DNA from: Gracilaria gracilis
Taxonomy: Eukaryota > Rhodophyta > Florideophyceae > Gracilariales > Gracilariaceae
Direction of reading: 5' to 3'
Length of the DNA stretch: 64,000 bases
NCBI GenBank assembly: GCA_030374805.1
Contig: JARGSG010000051.1
Span: 310,001-374,000 of the forward strand
The notes below the pieces were generated by a model. It was not told the DNA's origin. It was given only the letters and a program-made list of their open reading frames with translations, and made no database searches. Positions 20,401 to 30,813 of the stretch are shown here, one piece after another. A program made the position numbers and the translations under genes. How positions within the stretch are numbered: position 1 is the stretch's first letter; every line of letters begins with the position of its first letter.

Positions 20401-20700
20401 GCGGTACTCTGTGTCAGGAACGGGTGTGTCGGAAGCGGCTTGAGGGAGAGAGTCCAGAGCGGTAGAGGGGATAAAGAGAGGCGCATCGTCGGTACGCGAG
20501 TCCGAAAGAGACGGTGACGGCGGAGGCAACGGGATGTGTGTTAATTTCTGTCGCTTGGAGCTCCGCACTTCTGGTTCTGGTGAGCGCGCGTGCCTTCGCT
20601 GAGAAACGCGTCGTTGGGGGCAGTTTGCGATGTGCTGGCGCAGAGAGAGGATGTTCCTTGTTCGGTAGGGACACCCCGGCGCGCGGCATGGGTAGCTCAT
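17497..20700 (-). CDS. CACTA/EnSpm-like (Plavaka-type) transposase
   Basis: 1067 aa from ATG 20700. It opens with a zinc-finger-like MSYPCRAPGCPYRTRNILSL...H...C (C-x4-C-x12-H-x4-C). A Pro/Ser-rich basic linker follows, then the large domain typical of CACTA-group transposases. That domain includes HPILASYCADIPEAKDILSV followed by the paired cysteines in RPCHRCL (about residues 410-445), LFSFEPLHNLHLGVSKLI (the DxLHxxxLG-type helix of this family), and KFHLLDHIVDDI / YDAGVYEHAHLLFKNNYR near 760-810. Tnp2/Plavaka proteins show the same order. It cuts the element ends and reinserts them. The frame is intact, so it may be active. An extended open frame to 20937 runs into the antisense of a solo LTR and is not part of the gene. 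Confidence 0.8.
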   Translation of the reverse strand: MSYPCRAPGCPYRTRNILSLRQHIANCPQRRVSQRRHARSPEPEVRSSKRQKLTHIPLPPPSPSLSDSRTDDAPLFIPSTALDSLPQAASDTPVPDTEYRRVEPPPQPRLVPSPSPPPSESSLQELHMDYLVVCLASVASNLGHKAADEIISLLRNPRFSQQRFNEIITSSKRCTELKHSIFQRYATKDGFEERFVTTSDGKFRAKLYSKDPLKVLLQQFQLANSENTFFQPPQNNRFPHGTLTHPMTARLARDVYRHLSTLVKSSSDVGHVWYRNEDSGIESFIGLLQLYTDKSSTSLKQSSVTSYPLHLTLLNLSDSLRQKCISEDLTIVAYIPTELEEVQSDSFFDGMPSVPSASLREARMQVLHQSLKLILEPVVRLWKCGLPFTSADDRRRVCHPILASYCADIPEAKDILSVSDGTLTKRPCHRCLVQREQLQSPIPCQVPSRSLTHTMNVRAAHSSLLTKSEEDAQNRRPKQSRERKIQAQVLLQSQSLSHVPSFLEQYSTLNWIPSLTPYSLFSFEPLHNLHLGVSKLIKTTAMERLQSEALFTSALSGSSRTFKSIRTFVLNHSNSILAAIQRDSPAPGLIIDFSTKEKGKSLNGIFTKDGLRGMLEAKDYKALDMVFPFIGAFFDTCCGEEDDAPITTVFTKYSDLVATIFRYNKSEEWSSVALDTLQKDIISFKENASNVLAAFHPSGLGTLKFHLLDHIVDDIRRLCNMKYYDAGVYEHAHLLFKNNYRKTSRRTNSAVSETIQSIEHQERQKQWREGLNPGKRSASRMMPPKTFPRMSRDGIDIELQDIVECESIISSHSHSNTFDFILTNVISKRFSSDTVSIISQIGETGLTPFLNLTKEVLSEQYSHYVTKDITLSFVKSAFILGALPPNLDEYDELSNNITFTQPQFKKEQRVFACPAFGPSRTPKYSPIMVKGEQMNTSPAESVWFAQTVALVRTSSKTQPHVTKEFAFIRYFEVVPPVTNIDRVLGCVLLRWATDDELDHTSHVVGTASRPTRIQNTTPWYGWTTLPAILGVFHAVRSNYPARPFRGPLHWYEHRFYVNRFYREPPKK

Positions 20701-20818
20701 AGCGTGGGTCGCGGCGAAGGAAAGGTGTGAGAGCAGTTGAATTCGCGGTGGGTTGAAAGGCTGAAGAAGAGTGAAGAAAGAGACAGTGGATTGGAGGGTG
20801 AGAAACAGACAGGCGGAT

Positions 20819-21532
20819 TGTTGATGTTGGGACATGGTCGAGTGCCGGTCAGTTCTACAGGTTGGTCTCGGACTACTTGGAAGCAAAGTTGCAGGGGACG
20901 ATGGGCACTTTTGGGCACCCTCTTCGCAAAAGCGCATATGCGCCTCTGCTCAACCCCACCGTGAAACGGCAATATGATTGGCTACTGCAAATGCTCTTGT
21001 GCAACGTGGTGTCTACAAGTGCCATGGATTGTATGGAGAGTTATGGTGGTATGGGCCAAGTGGAGCTCTGTGATTGGACGAGGCTTAGAGTAGTAGACTG
21101 ACTATGCAGATAGCGAGGATGTGCTTTTCTAGGCTGGAATGGGCGGTTTTGCATGCAATATGCGATTCTGGGATGCGCAAGGCGGTTGGAGTGCCACCAT
21201 GCAAATTGATGATTTTTTAGATCTGGTTCTGAATCAAAGGACTGGCAATGGATTTGTAGTGTTGATTGATTTAGTTATTTGAAATTGTTGTACTCCAGTT
21301 TGCGCGCACTTTCCGTGTACAACTGCACACACGTGCAACTTGTAATGACCGCCGTCGTCGCTTGCTGCGACGACGGTGAAGCGCGCGCTAGGGTATTTGT
21401 AGGTTGCGATCGACGACCCTCGAGTAAACGGGTCGACCCTAAGGCCGTCAACCTTCACTTGTTTTACTTTCTCTTTCTTCCATATCCATCTCTACTTACT
21501 TCGCTTCTACCCTACCTGCTTGCGCATCATAA
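20819..21532 (+). repeat. Solo LTR-B inserted in the 18.3-kb transposon
   Basis: 714 bp, same length and sequence family as the LTRs of element B (45076-45789 and 51691-52404). It is flanked by the 5-bp duplication CGGAT (20814-20818 and 21533-21537), so it is a proper insertion that later lost its internal region by LTR recombination. It lies 118 bp upstream of the transposase start in opposite orientation, where it could displace or supply a promoter. Confidence 0.92.
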
Positions 21533-22920
21533 CGGATGGTGGGAGAATTATTGTGTGCGCCAGTGCGGGGTGCACGGAGCATGCAAGGGGAACGTATCTG
21601 TGATGCTACGCGTTCAAACTCAAAATAAGCCTGTTTGAACGGGTTTCAAATGTTTCTTGTACAGCTGTACAGAAATCAAGACACGACGGGGAGATTAACA
21701 GTTGCTGTGTATTTCACGGGCTGGCAGCGCAGAACGCTGCGTCGCGTCACTGTCGTGCGGCGCTTCATGTTCCTCATCTCATAGCCGATGTTTCCCCGCT
21801 CTCCTATCGTCGGTAGAGAGTGGTTTGGTGGAAAGACTAGAATGTTTCTGGACGCGCGCCATAGAAATGTTGTCTTTCCACCCAAGCGCGCATGCTTCGT
21901 GCGCGTGCGTATGTCGGGCGGTCTATTTCCCGGTACGTGGTACGTTTTGGGCTTGTGTGGTGTTGCGGGTTGTTTGAGCGTCGTGCTGACTTTTTCGTGG
22001 GGACGAACGTTTGTTTTGTGTCTCTTATCGTGCGCAGGGCTCACAGGTTTGCTTGTGTCGAGTTGGAGAGAGAGGTGAGACAACAACGTTGTTCGTTTGT
22101 TTCGAGAAAATGAGGGTCTCTGACTACTGTTTTTGCTGCTTTCATTTTTGTACAGGGTCTACGTGTTTGGTTGTAATGAGTTATGGCTGAGTCGAGAGAG
22201 AGAGAGAGAGGTGAGTGACAAACTTTCTTTTTCATGGTGAGGTAAGGGAAGCGACACTAACTACTCGGATTTCTGCTCTCTCCTTGGTTCCGTGGGAGTG
22301 TACAAGGTAAGTGTTGCGGGTGGTTCCAGCGGCGTGCTGAATTTTTTTCTGCTGACGAACGTTTGTTTTGTGTCTCTCATCGCGCGCAGGGCTCATATGT
22401 TTGGTTGTGTCGAGTGTTGGAGAGAGGTGAGTGAACAACGTTGTTCGTTCGTTTCGAGAAAAGGAGGGTCTCTGACTACTGTTTTCTGCTTTCGATTCGT
22501 GTGCAGGGTTTACGTCTTTGGTTGTTGGGTTCTGTGGGGTTGTTGGTTCTTTCTGGATCTTTACATGTCTAGGTTTGTGCAGTGGTTGGATGGTAATTGA
22601 AGGTGAGTGATCTACTTTGGTTGCGTTTGTGTGACTTAGAACGGACGTACTAACATGTTCTGCGTTTCTCTCTTTCTGGATCTTTAGATGTCTAGGTTTG
22701 TGCAGTGGTTGGATGGTAATTGAAGGTGAGTGATCTCCTTCCGTTGTGTTTGTGTGACTTAGAACGGACGTACTAACATGTTCTGCGTTTCTGTTTGCAG
22801 ATTGGTATTCTGGGGATAGTCTGTTTTGTCGACTTTACTCGTGCGGCACCTGGCAGCGGTATGTGATTGTAGAGGTAAGTGCTGCCTTGCCCTACTTTGG
22901 CGATGACTGGTATCTAACCA
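21533..22920 (+). other. Array of duplicated intron-exon-like units, apparently non-coding
   Basis: Between the solo LTR and the right end there is no long open frame, but splice-like signals recur. GGTGAGT occurs at about 22430, 22602 and 22725; TACTAAC at about 22648 and 22770; and pyrimidine-rich TTTGCAG or GCGCAG follow. A 123-bp unit is duplicated head to tail (22551-22673 and 22674-22796), each with a 38-nt exon-like piece (ATGTCTAGGTTTGTGCAGTG...). A longer stretch (about 22000-22135) is repeated at about 22350-22480. It reads like a multi-intron non-coding transcript or a spliced 5' leader, transcribed left to right. No protein supported. Confidence 0.55.
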
Positions 22921-22955
22921 AGCTTGTTTTATGTATTATGCTTATTGTCGAAAGG

Positions 22956-23049
22956 ACTTTCAGAGGTACAGGGGGTGATTTCTGCGGTCCTTGACATATC
23001 ATACGATATGTCAACCACCGCAGAGGTCACAACCTATACCTCTGAAAGT
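22956..23049. other. Long imperfect hairpin
   Basis: Inverted halves pair in three blocks: ACTTTCAGAGGTA with TACCTCTGAAAGT (13 bp perfect, ends), CTGCGG with CCGCAG (middle), and TTGACATATC with GATATGTCAA (top), closing on a 4-base loop ATAC. As RNA this is a stable stem with internal loops. It may be a structured RNA, a small-RNA precursor or a cruciform. Confidence 0.75.
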
Positions 23050-23085
23050 ACTTTAGATCGCGTTGGGTGGCATAGTGATAGGATT

Positions 23086-23128
23086 CCACACCGTCCCCCG
23101 CACCCTGCGGGTGCGGGGAACGGTGTGG
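23086..23128. other. GC-rich hairpin, terminator-like or structural
   Basis: A near-perfect 20-bp stem (CCACACCGT and CCCCGCACCC pairing with GGGTGCGGGG and ACGGTGTGG, one mismatch) on a 3-base loop TGC. It follows the first hairpin by 36 bp, so the two form a tandem pair near the right end of the transposon. Confidence 0.78.
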
Positions 23129-23361
23129 GGAGGGATGAGGTAGGTAGTAGAATGGATAGGATGGTAGATAAAATAGTAGTAGGGTCCGAAATAGGAGCAT
23201 ACGATTGATGAGTAAAGAGCATGAATGAGCACACCTTGACCCATAAACTAGCGAAGATGGAAAAGCATGCGAGTGTGAACTTCAGGCTTGGCTAGTAGAA
23301 ACTAGGGGCTGAACTAGCAAGAAAGGAAAAGCGTGGAGTTTGTACTGCATAGCTAAACTAG

Positions 23362-23464
23362 CACAGATGTAATACGGAGTAGTTTCTCATGCACGCTCCA
23401 ACTACACAGATGTAATACGGAGAAGTTTCTCATGCACGCGCCAACTAGCACAGATGTAATAGCT
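23362..23464. repeat. Subterminal direct repeats, period about 43 bp
   Basis: CACAGATGTAATA recurs at 23362, 23405 and 23449. The first two are followed by CGGAG(T/A)AGTTTCTCATGCACGC and all carry CCAACTA-type joins. Located 160-260 bp from the right terminus, where CACTA-type transposons bear transposase-binding arrays. Confidence 0.75.
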
Positions 23465-23623
23465 GCAAGTTAATTTTCCAGAAAAAATCTAGAGGAACAG
23501 AGGCCGCATCTAGCGCTTTTGTAATAGAAGATACAGGTAATTTTTCAAAAAATTAACTAGCGGAACAGTTGCATTGCCTAGTGGAACAGTGCAAAAAACT
23601 AGCGTTCCGGGAACACAGACGCC

Positions 23624-23972
23624 AGAATCGCATACATTGCACAACCCCTCACAATGGCCTATAATAACAGACACTCCGCTAACGCATAACTGGCCACCAC
23701 CTACAGGCTGCAGCCAATCACAGCGTACCACTTGTTCCATCTGCCCTTCTCGCTCCATACAACACGTTCCACTTGTGCAAACCACGTTGCATGTAGCCAT
23801 TTGCAGTAGCCAATCATATTGCAGTATCACGTTCGGTTCGCGGAGACACGCATATGCGCTTTTCTCATGAGGGTGCCCAAAAGTACCCATGCTCCCCTGC
23901 AACTTTGTATTCCAAGTACTTGGAGCACCCTTGAGGGACTGAGAGGCACTCGACCACATCCATACATCAACA
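23624..23972 (-). repeat. LTR-A of A3, upstream half of 3' LTR
   Basis: Continues the LTR broken off at 5281 and ends CATCAACA at 23972, directly next to the polypurine tract and ELEEEC end of A3 pol. The two halves add to about 728 bp, the LTR-A length. Confidence 0.92.
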
Positions 23973-26900
23973 CTCCTCCTCGAGTTCCTGACCAGGTCCA
24001 ATCCTTTTCATGATGGCCTGAATACTCAATGGACCTAAGGGCTTCGTGAGAATGTCCGCATCATTCAACTCAGTTGGAATGTACTTGACATCAATCACAA
24101 ACTCCTTTACCAATTCCCGAATAAAGTGCAGCTTCACATCGATGTGCTTGGCGCGACCCGATGGGCATCTTTCTCCTGCACTCCAGTCGATCGCAACCTG
24201 GTTGTCCGAGTGTAGAGGAACTGCACCATCGACGTCCAAGTCAAGTTCAGATAGTAGACGCTTCATCCACACAACCTCCTGCGCTGCCATGGTCAAAGCG
24301 TAGTACTCAGCCTCTGCAGTAGACAATGCAACTGAAACTTGTTTCTTTGCACCAAAGAATACCACGGCGGACCCAAACTTGATCATGTATCCCGACATGG
24401 ACTTCCGATCGGACTTGTCGCCGGCATAGTCCGAATCGACATACGCTTCCATGTCCAGGGAGCCAGCGTGATAATTCAACCCATGTTTGCAAGTTCCTTG
24501 TAAGTAGCGCAGAACCCGTTTCGCTGCCCTGTGACAGTATGGTGTTGGGTTGCTTTGATAGCGTGCAAGAATGAGTACTGGTGCGAGAATGTCCACGCGT
24601 GTGCGAAGTGCCAAGTACAGCAGAGACCCGATCATCTGCTGGTATAGCTGCACATCCTGAGGGGATTTGTCTTCCTCCTCCGCAAGTCCTGTGAAGAAAG
24701 ATTCTACCATGGGGCTGCGAGCTGGTTTGTTCCTGTCAAGACCAAAGCGTCGAAGCATTCCTTCGATATACAACGGCTGTGCAAGTTGCATCCCAGTTAA
24801 ACGACCATCGTCGTCTATGCTCTCAGTGAGTTCCACACCCAGGTAGAGAGTTACTTTGTTCTCAACACGGATCTCGTACAGGCTCCGAAGCTCCTCCAGG
24901 ATCCCAGACCGTTCTTCTGCAGATGGAGTAAAGATTAGCAGATCGTCCACATACACAAGGATGTACGCGTAGCCTTTGTGTTTACTGGCTCGCCGAAACA
25001 CACAATGAGCATTCGGCAACTCTTCAAATCCAATGGCTCGCAGATCGCCCGTCAACTTGGTGTGCCAGGCTAGATGTGCTTGCTTTAGCCCGTACATTGC
25101 CTTTTGAAGCTTATAGCATCGTGAGCCAATTCCAGAAACACCGCGTGGTGACATTACCCAAACATCCTCGTCGAGATCGCCGTTGAAGAATGCAGTCTTC
25201 ACATCCACCTGAGCAATATACATCTGCAAGCATAGAGTCAAGTAGAGGAAGAAACGTACTATGCCAAACGAAACCACTGGAGCATACGTTTCCATGTAGT
25301 TCTCACCAAAGGTTTGGTGATTACCACCGGCCACGACTCGAGCCTTGAAGCGTTTCACCGAACCATCTGCATAAAGCTTGACCTTGAGCACAATGTGCGT
25401 GGGCAGTGGTTGTTGCGATGGAGACTTGTCCTCTTTCCAAGTATTCTTTGACTCAAGTGATGCGAGTTTATCTTCAATGGCTGCTCGCCATAAGCTCTGC
25501 TCGATGGGCGTCGCGGACATTGCTTCCTTCAGCGTAGGTTCATCACTTGTGGTAACCTCAACTGCAGATGTGGTTGCAGACGCAGCCATGTACCACCTCC
25601 GGGGTGCACGCCGCGTGCGTTGCGGGTATCGTGGTGGTTCGGTAGATTCGTCCGTGTCACCAGTGGGCTCGTGCGCTGTGTCGTTCGCAGGGTGGTGGTC
25701 ACTTTCATCAGCAGAGCCATCACCTTCAGCATTGTCCACACCATTTACCCTGCTGCTCTTCATGGGACATTGGGAACACTATAAATAAAAAGCAATTGAT
25801 TGAAAAAAACCATCATCACTGCTTTCATTACTTGGTGCAGGTAATGCTTCTTCGGCAATTGGGCCAGATTCATCATCGGGGCCACTCGTACTGTCACAAA
25901 TGTCATCCACATTTACTTCGTCACCAGGATCATCTGAGTAAGAGCCGTCGGAGTCGGAGCATGGCGCAGGCTCAGAACTGTAGTCTGTGTCAGATGCACA
26001 TTCATCCTCCATAAACTCCTCCAAGTACTCGGCACCAGGGAATGAATTCTCATCAAATGTGACATGACGTGAGTACATGATGCGCGGTAGACCATCATCA
26101 TCTCTGACAAGTACATCGAATTACACCATGCTCAAGAGTCTGCAAGTACACCCCCTCAAGTGCACGAGACTCGAACTTGGTTCCTTCGATCATCTTCAGT
26201 ACGAAAGCTGCAACATCCAAACACACGGGTGTGCTTCAATGTCGGCCTGTTTCCCGTGATCAACGAGTACGGAGTGCTTCCAGTAGTTGAATGTGGGAAC
26301 ACGGTTCCGCACAAACTGTACATGTTTCAACGCAAAGACCCACAAACATTCCGGTAGATTGGCCTGAATGAGCATAGCCCGAGCTGCTTCCTCCATAGTG
26401 CGATTGATGCGCTCGGCTATGGCGTTGTGTTCCGGAGTGTACGGAGGTGAAAAGGGAAGTGTCTTCAAATGCGTTTTCTGGATTATCTTGTAACGCAATG
26501 TATTCCTTAGTGTCATCCGAGTGCAGTTTCTTCACCGCCACTCCTCCAAGCTGCTTGAGCTTCTGAGCAACACCATCATACACCTCACTGATTTGGCTGC
26601 GGTGTTTCATGAATCCAATGATAAACATATCGTGAGCGGTCATCTACGAATGCTGACGCATACTTAAACCTGTCCGGAAACGATGTGGTGAGTGGACCGA
26701 TGATGTCAGTGTGCACTTTGTCACCAACTGACGATTCACGACTAAATGAACCAGGAGACGGTAGTTTGTGCGCTTTTCCAAGACGGCATGACCGACATAC
26801 CTCCTCCATTTTCGCAAGACTTGGCACACCATCTGCATGTTTGTGAACAACTTGCAAGTCTCTGGGTTCATATGTGCAAGTCTTCGGTTGCCATAGCTGT

Positions 26901-27567
26901 GTCCAAAGCAGTCATCGAGGCCTTCAATGCGCAATCCAAATCAACCTGGCTGGAAGTAAGAGCTCGTTCATCAGTGAAATGCGCTACCGGTTCCGGCAAA
27001 ATGTACAGTCCGGAACGTTTATTGCGCTTTCCTGACCCAATGTGGAAACCATTGTCATGAATCAGACGAACTTCTGCAGAACGGAAACGTGACTCAATCT
27101 GTTTGTCGGCTAAGCAACCCACAGAAACCAAGTTGAACTCCATTGAAGGAACCAGGAGTGCATCACTCAGACGTAAATTCACATTCTCGAAAGGCAGAAT
27201 CACATCTCCACGCTGAGTTGCAGACACACATGTCTTATCCGTAAGCTCTATAACACGCTCCTCCACATCATGCAGTGTACTGGGAATGAATGCGGAAGCA
27301 GAATGGAAGTAGTGCGAGGTCGCTCCACTATCTGCGTAAGTGTCCATGTCTCTTTGAGTGGATGGTAGAACCGTTGCTTTCTCCATAGACATGCCAGCTA
27401 TTTCGATCTTGGACGATTTGCCAGATGATTTTGAAGAGGTCTTCGACTTATCTTTTGACTTTAATGTAAGCTTGTCCAGGATACTCTTCGGTAAATGGTT
27501 GTCCGGATTGTCTGGGTTCATGTAGCATCGGTCCTGAGTGTGTCCATCACGATCACAAAAATCGCAG
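23973..27567 (-). mobile_element. A3 protease-integrase-RT-RNase H region (fossil)
   Basis: Minus-strand copia pol: zinc knuckle and protease (YADSGATSHYF) near 27300-27560, integrase with the zinc-binding and DDE core region down to about 26150, acidic linker, reverse transcriptase (YVDDLLIFT near 24930) and RNase H to 23973. The downstream 598-aa stretch (25763-23973) is open; upstream it is broken in a few places. Contains the 64-bp LINE tail at 25745-25808. Confidence 0.9.
25745..25808 (+). mobile_element. 64-bp LINE 3' tail inserted in A3
   Basis: Plus-strand LINE tail ending AAGCAATTGATTGAAAAAAA, extremely 5'-truncated, flanked by 5-bp duplications ACCAT (25740-25744 and 25809-25813). 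The same insertion at the same site occurs in A2 (43274-43337) but not in A1. Confidence 0.9.
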
Positions 27568-29886
27568 TTTTTTTTTTCAATCAATTGCTTTTTATTTATA
27601 GTGTTCCCAATGTCCCATGAAGAGCAGCAGGGTAACACTGTCAAGGTGTAAACTAACTTGGTCAATTACGAACCAACGCAATCATTCTTACTACTTATAG
27701 CACAGATTTACAACTGTGCTTCTTCCAATACATCTAGTATTTCGGTCGCCTCCTGTCTCTCTCCAGGTGACCAATCTTCCATTCCGAGTAGTACCTTCAG
27801 TCTTCCGTACTTCCAGTACTCGTGCCCAAGTACATCACGTGCCTCCATTGGGTTCGCTGGGAACTCATTGAAGTACCATCGGATACCCATCATTCGGTGC
27901 GAAACCTTGCGCAACCGAAGAACGGGTGGGTATTTTCCATTCGCAGCACACGGGATTTTGCGAACGCGTCTTGCCGAGGCAAGTTTCCACTCCGCATCCC
28001 GTATTCTTCCTATTCCTTTTGTACACACATTATCAATTTCAGCTCGTAGTGCTGAAATTGAAGGATGTGCATTATACAGCGACAGCTGCCGACATGCCCG
28101 GTTCACCTTCAACTGTCGCGATCTGTGTTCCAATTCAAGGTTCAATGCCGTCTCACGACACGATTGATAATGCCGTAGACGTTTGGAGGCGAGCACAATT
28201 CGTCGCAGAGCCGCAGACTCTAAACGACAAAGTGCACGCATCATCGGCACCCGATATGTTCCAAACCGAGATGCCATTTTTCCAAGAATCAGTTTGAAGA
28301 ACGTTGCTTCAAGCTTCACTATCGCCATTTCCAAATGAGGCGTGAGCGGTACAAGATGCAACGCATATTCGTATATCGACCTCACGAATGCGCGGTACAA
28401 ACTCACACAGCTGCGCGTATCAAATCCATTCCGGTGCAGACCAGCACCGGCTAGGCTTCCCAATCGACGTTGAGCATTTTGTACGCGTTCCATGTGCTTG
28501 TCGGTTGTTACTCCATTGGTGTTTAGAGACACCCCCAGATATACTGCACTACGTACCACGCTCAGCTTATCACCAGCAAGTGTGAATATTGCAGACTGAT
28601 TTTGGTCTGCAGGCAGTTGCAGTACTATCGACTTGCCGTTTGCAGTGTTCCACGGCATTTGCATTTCTTTGCCCCAACTACTGCATATGTCTAGCAGTAG
28701 TTGCAGCCCGCTATCAGTCTTCGCCATCAGAATCACATCGTCGGCAAATGCACTTGCACCTCGATCCGACACATGATATGGCACCTCCTGCACTCGATAT
28801 AGCATGGAATCAATATACATGTTGAACAATGTACAGCTGAATGGGTCACCTTGAGGCACTCCAAGAGTCATTTGTACTTGTTCATCTTTCCAATTTCCAT
28901 TTATGAAAGCGTTGACTGGTTGCAGCAGCAAAGTAGTCATTGCCGCATGCTTCGGTTGTAGCCTGGATGCGCACACTTGCGACAATAGTTTTCGGTTAAC
29001 TTTGTCGTACGCCTTCGTTAGATCCAGTACTGCCACACGCGAGTGGCCGTTTGTGATGATGTTACTCACCTCCACAATCGACTGTTCTGTTCCATTGTAC
29101 TTTGAGAACCCATACTGGTACTCATGAAACTCGATATAGTTCATCACGATCGAGTTTAATGCAGCCGAAATTGCTTTGCGCAAGTGCGACAGAATAGAGA
29201 TCGGTCGGTAGTTGGATGGTACCGAGATGTCGCCTTTCTTGTATATGGGCGATATACGTGTCTGCCGCAACGTTGATGGTAGATATGCCAACTTGCCACA
29301 CGCTCGCCACAGCTTGAGAAGCGTGGAAGCGCACAAAGTTGGACTCACCTGTAGCATTTCCGATGCCACGTTATCGCGCCCAATCGATCTTCCCTTCTTT
29401 GCATCCTTGATCGATTTTTCCAATGCAATCCGGAACGAGTTCGGAACATCAAATGTGACTGCTTTCACCCCACATTCGGGTGGCTGGTACTCGGCAATAA
29501 ACTCAGCGTAGTCCTGTGGGGTCTAATGGATTTCCACGTTCCAGTGCCCGTTGCGCTATGCTGAGATCGTAATTTCATCACCGAGTTGATTCGAATCACT
29601 GTTTGAGATGCTGTTTCGTCCTCGGCGGTATCAAGAAATTCGTCCAACAGTTGTCTCTTCTTTGCTCGACAACGACGTTTAATGAATCGGTCAATCACCT
29701 TGTACACATTCCACATTTGAATGTTGCTACTTCGTTTCCACCGTTTGTAATATGTAGATCGCACACGACTCAACTGGTCCAGACTAGAATCCCAGAAGAA
29801 GCGATAGCGGTCAGGACGCATTGATACGGAAGTGATCCAGGGGCTACTGATTGTGTCCACGAGTTGGCAACATGCATCCTCCAGGT
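27568..29886 (-). mobile_element. 5'-truncated LINE with reverse transcriptase, inserted in A3 gag
   Basis: Flanked by an 11-bp duplication AAAAATCGCAG (27557-27567 and 29887-29897). The 3' end carries an A-rich tail after CAATTGATTG. The reverse transcriptase (27708-29468 minus, 586 aa) shows KAYDKVNRKLLSQ, GVPQGDPFSCTLFNMYID and the catalytic FADDVILMAKTD, then YLGVSL and a thumb. A coding piece upstream (LEDACCQLVDTISSPWITSV ... NSVMKL) lies in another frame, so there is at least one frameshift near 29500. The endonuclease part is missing by truncation. Copies the element's own RNA at a nicked target. The clade is not certain. Confidence 0.9.
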
Positions 29887-29897
29887 AAAAATCGCAG

Positions 29898-30700
29898 TGA
29901 TGACCATTGGTGCTACCAGCTGCCAGTGCAGGATTAGTAGGGGCATCATCAGAGTCATTTACATCTCGATGATTTGCACTTGGAGAGGTACCAGAGTGCC
30001 TTCCAGAACCTTTTCCTTTATTCTTCTTGCGACTGCGACTACGTCCAGAAGTTATATGACGTGCATTGTACTCATCGATAAGTGTGGTAGCAACATAATC
30101 CCAAGTCAGTTCGGATATTTCCTTGGTGCGCAACGCCGCAGCGGTAGACTCCAAAGAACTTTGCAGATCAACAGAAGCCAAAAGCATAGGAGCCTTATGC
30201 GATTCCGGAATAGCGGCATCCTTGCCCATGCGATCCAACTGTGAGAACAATGCAGTGAATTGATCGACATATTCAGACATGTTCTGTCCATTGTACGACA
30301 TACGGAACAGTTGAGTCCTGAACCGCGATCCGAGAAACCGTTCGATTAGATGCATAACGCGCATCAAGCATCTTGAGCATTCGTGCCGGATCATCATCCA
30401 CGTCCATTACCACACGTAGAGGAGCATCGCCAAGTGCACATATGATGATCCCACAGGCCTTCTCACGCTTAGACAATGTGCGAATGGCCTCTGCAGAAGG
30501 TCCCTTGACCATCCGTTACCAGTGGTATCAGTGGATATAGACTGCTCAGCATCAGTGTTAACAACATTCCAGACACCTTTGATGCGACATGCGGCACGAA
30601 GACGATGCCGCCAGAGTGCGTAATCCTCACCGCGCTTGCCATGGAAGCGGGGAATCTTCACACCAGAGTTGGTTTCAGTTTCCTTTTCCGAGTCTGACAT
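29898..30700 (-). CDS. A3 gag (fossil)
   Basis: Starts MSDSEKETETNSGVKIPRFHGKRGEDYALWRHRL at 30700 minus. Same capsid region as A2 and B; the zinc knuckle CDFCDRDGH is cut by the LINE insertion at 29897/27567. It is broken in one or two places besides the LINE. Confidence 0.88.
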
Positions 30701-30813
30701 TGTGAAAGACTCGTTCCGAATACAACCAGATCCAGGGAAACCAAGTAGAAAACAGGAGAAAGAAACAAAAGTAACTTTTGACAAACAACAATACAAGCAG
30801 TGTGAGGGACTCA
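30701..30813 (-). other. A3 leader, gag-proximal part
   Basis: Short leader stretch equal to the corresponding part of A2's leader just upstream of gag. It ends at the target duplication TCA (30811-30813), where the 9.8-kb Harbinger-type transposon is inserted; the rest of the leader continues at 40602. Confidence 0.85.

Larger units (their letters stand above)
5282..23621. mobile_element. 18.3-kb CACTA/EnSpm-like DNA transposon with large cargo
   Basis: The ends are defined by an interrupted LTR: the intact LTR reads ...TAGTAGCCCAGAATC, and here it is opened with CC duplicated at 5280-5281 and 23622-23623. The termini are inverted: CGTCTGTGTTC at 5282 and its complement at 23621, with similarity continuing to GGAA (about 17 bp, two mismatches). 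Subterminal GGAATAGT/GGAACAGT motifs recur at both ends. It encodes a 1067-aa transposase of the CACTA-like type, and a 2-bp target duplication fits that superfamily, though the termini do not read CACTA. Six further genes are carried. A solo LTR-B is inserted at 20819-21532. Confidence 0.9.

Noticed and set aside
20701-20937. N-terminal extension of the CACTA-like transposase
   Set aside because: Most of it is antisense of the solo LTR-B; the zinc-finger start at 20700 is the natural beginning.
22041-22600. Small proteins in the intron-like array
   Set aside because: Short frames on both strands, broken by repeated splice-like signals, no conserved sequence.
23362-23464. CRISPR-like array
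   Set aside because: Only three imperfect repeats with related spacers in a eukaryotic transposon end.
5282-23621. KDZ-type transposon
   Set aside because: Those make longer target duplications; here it is 2 bp with CACTA-like transposase motifs.
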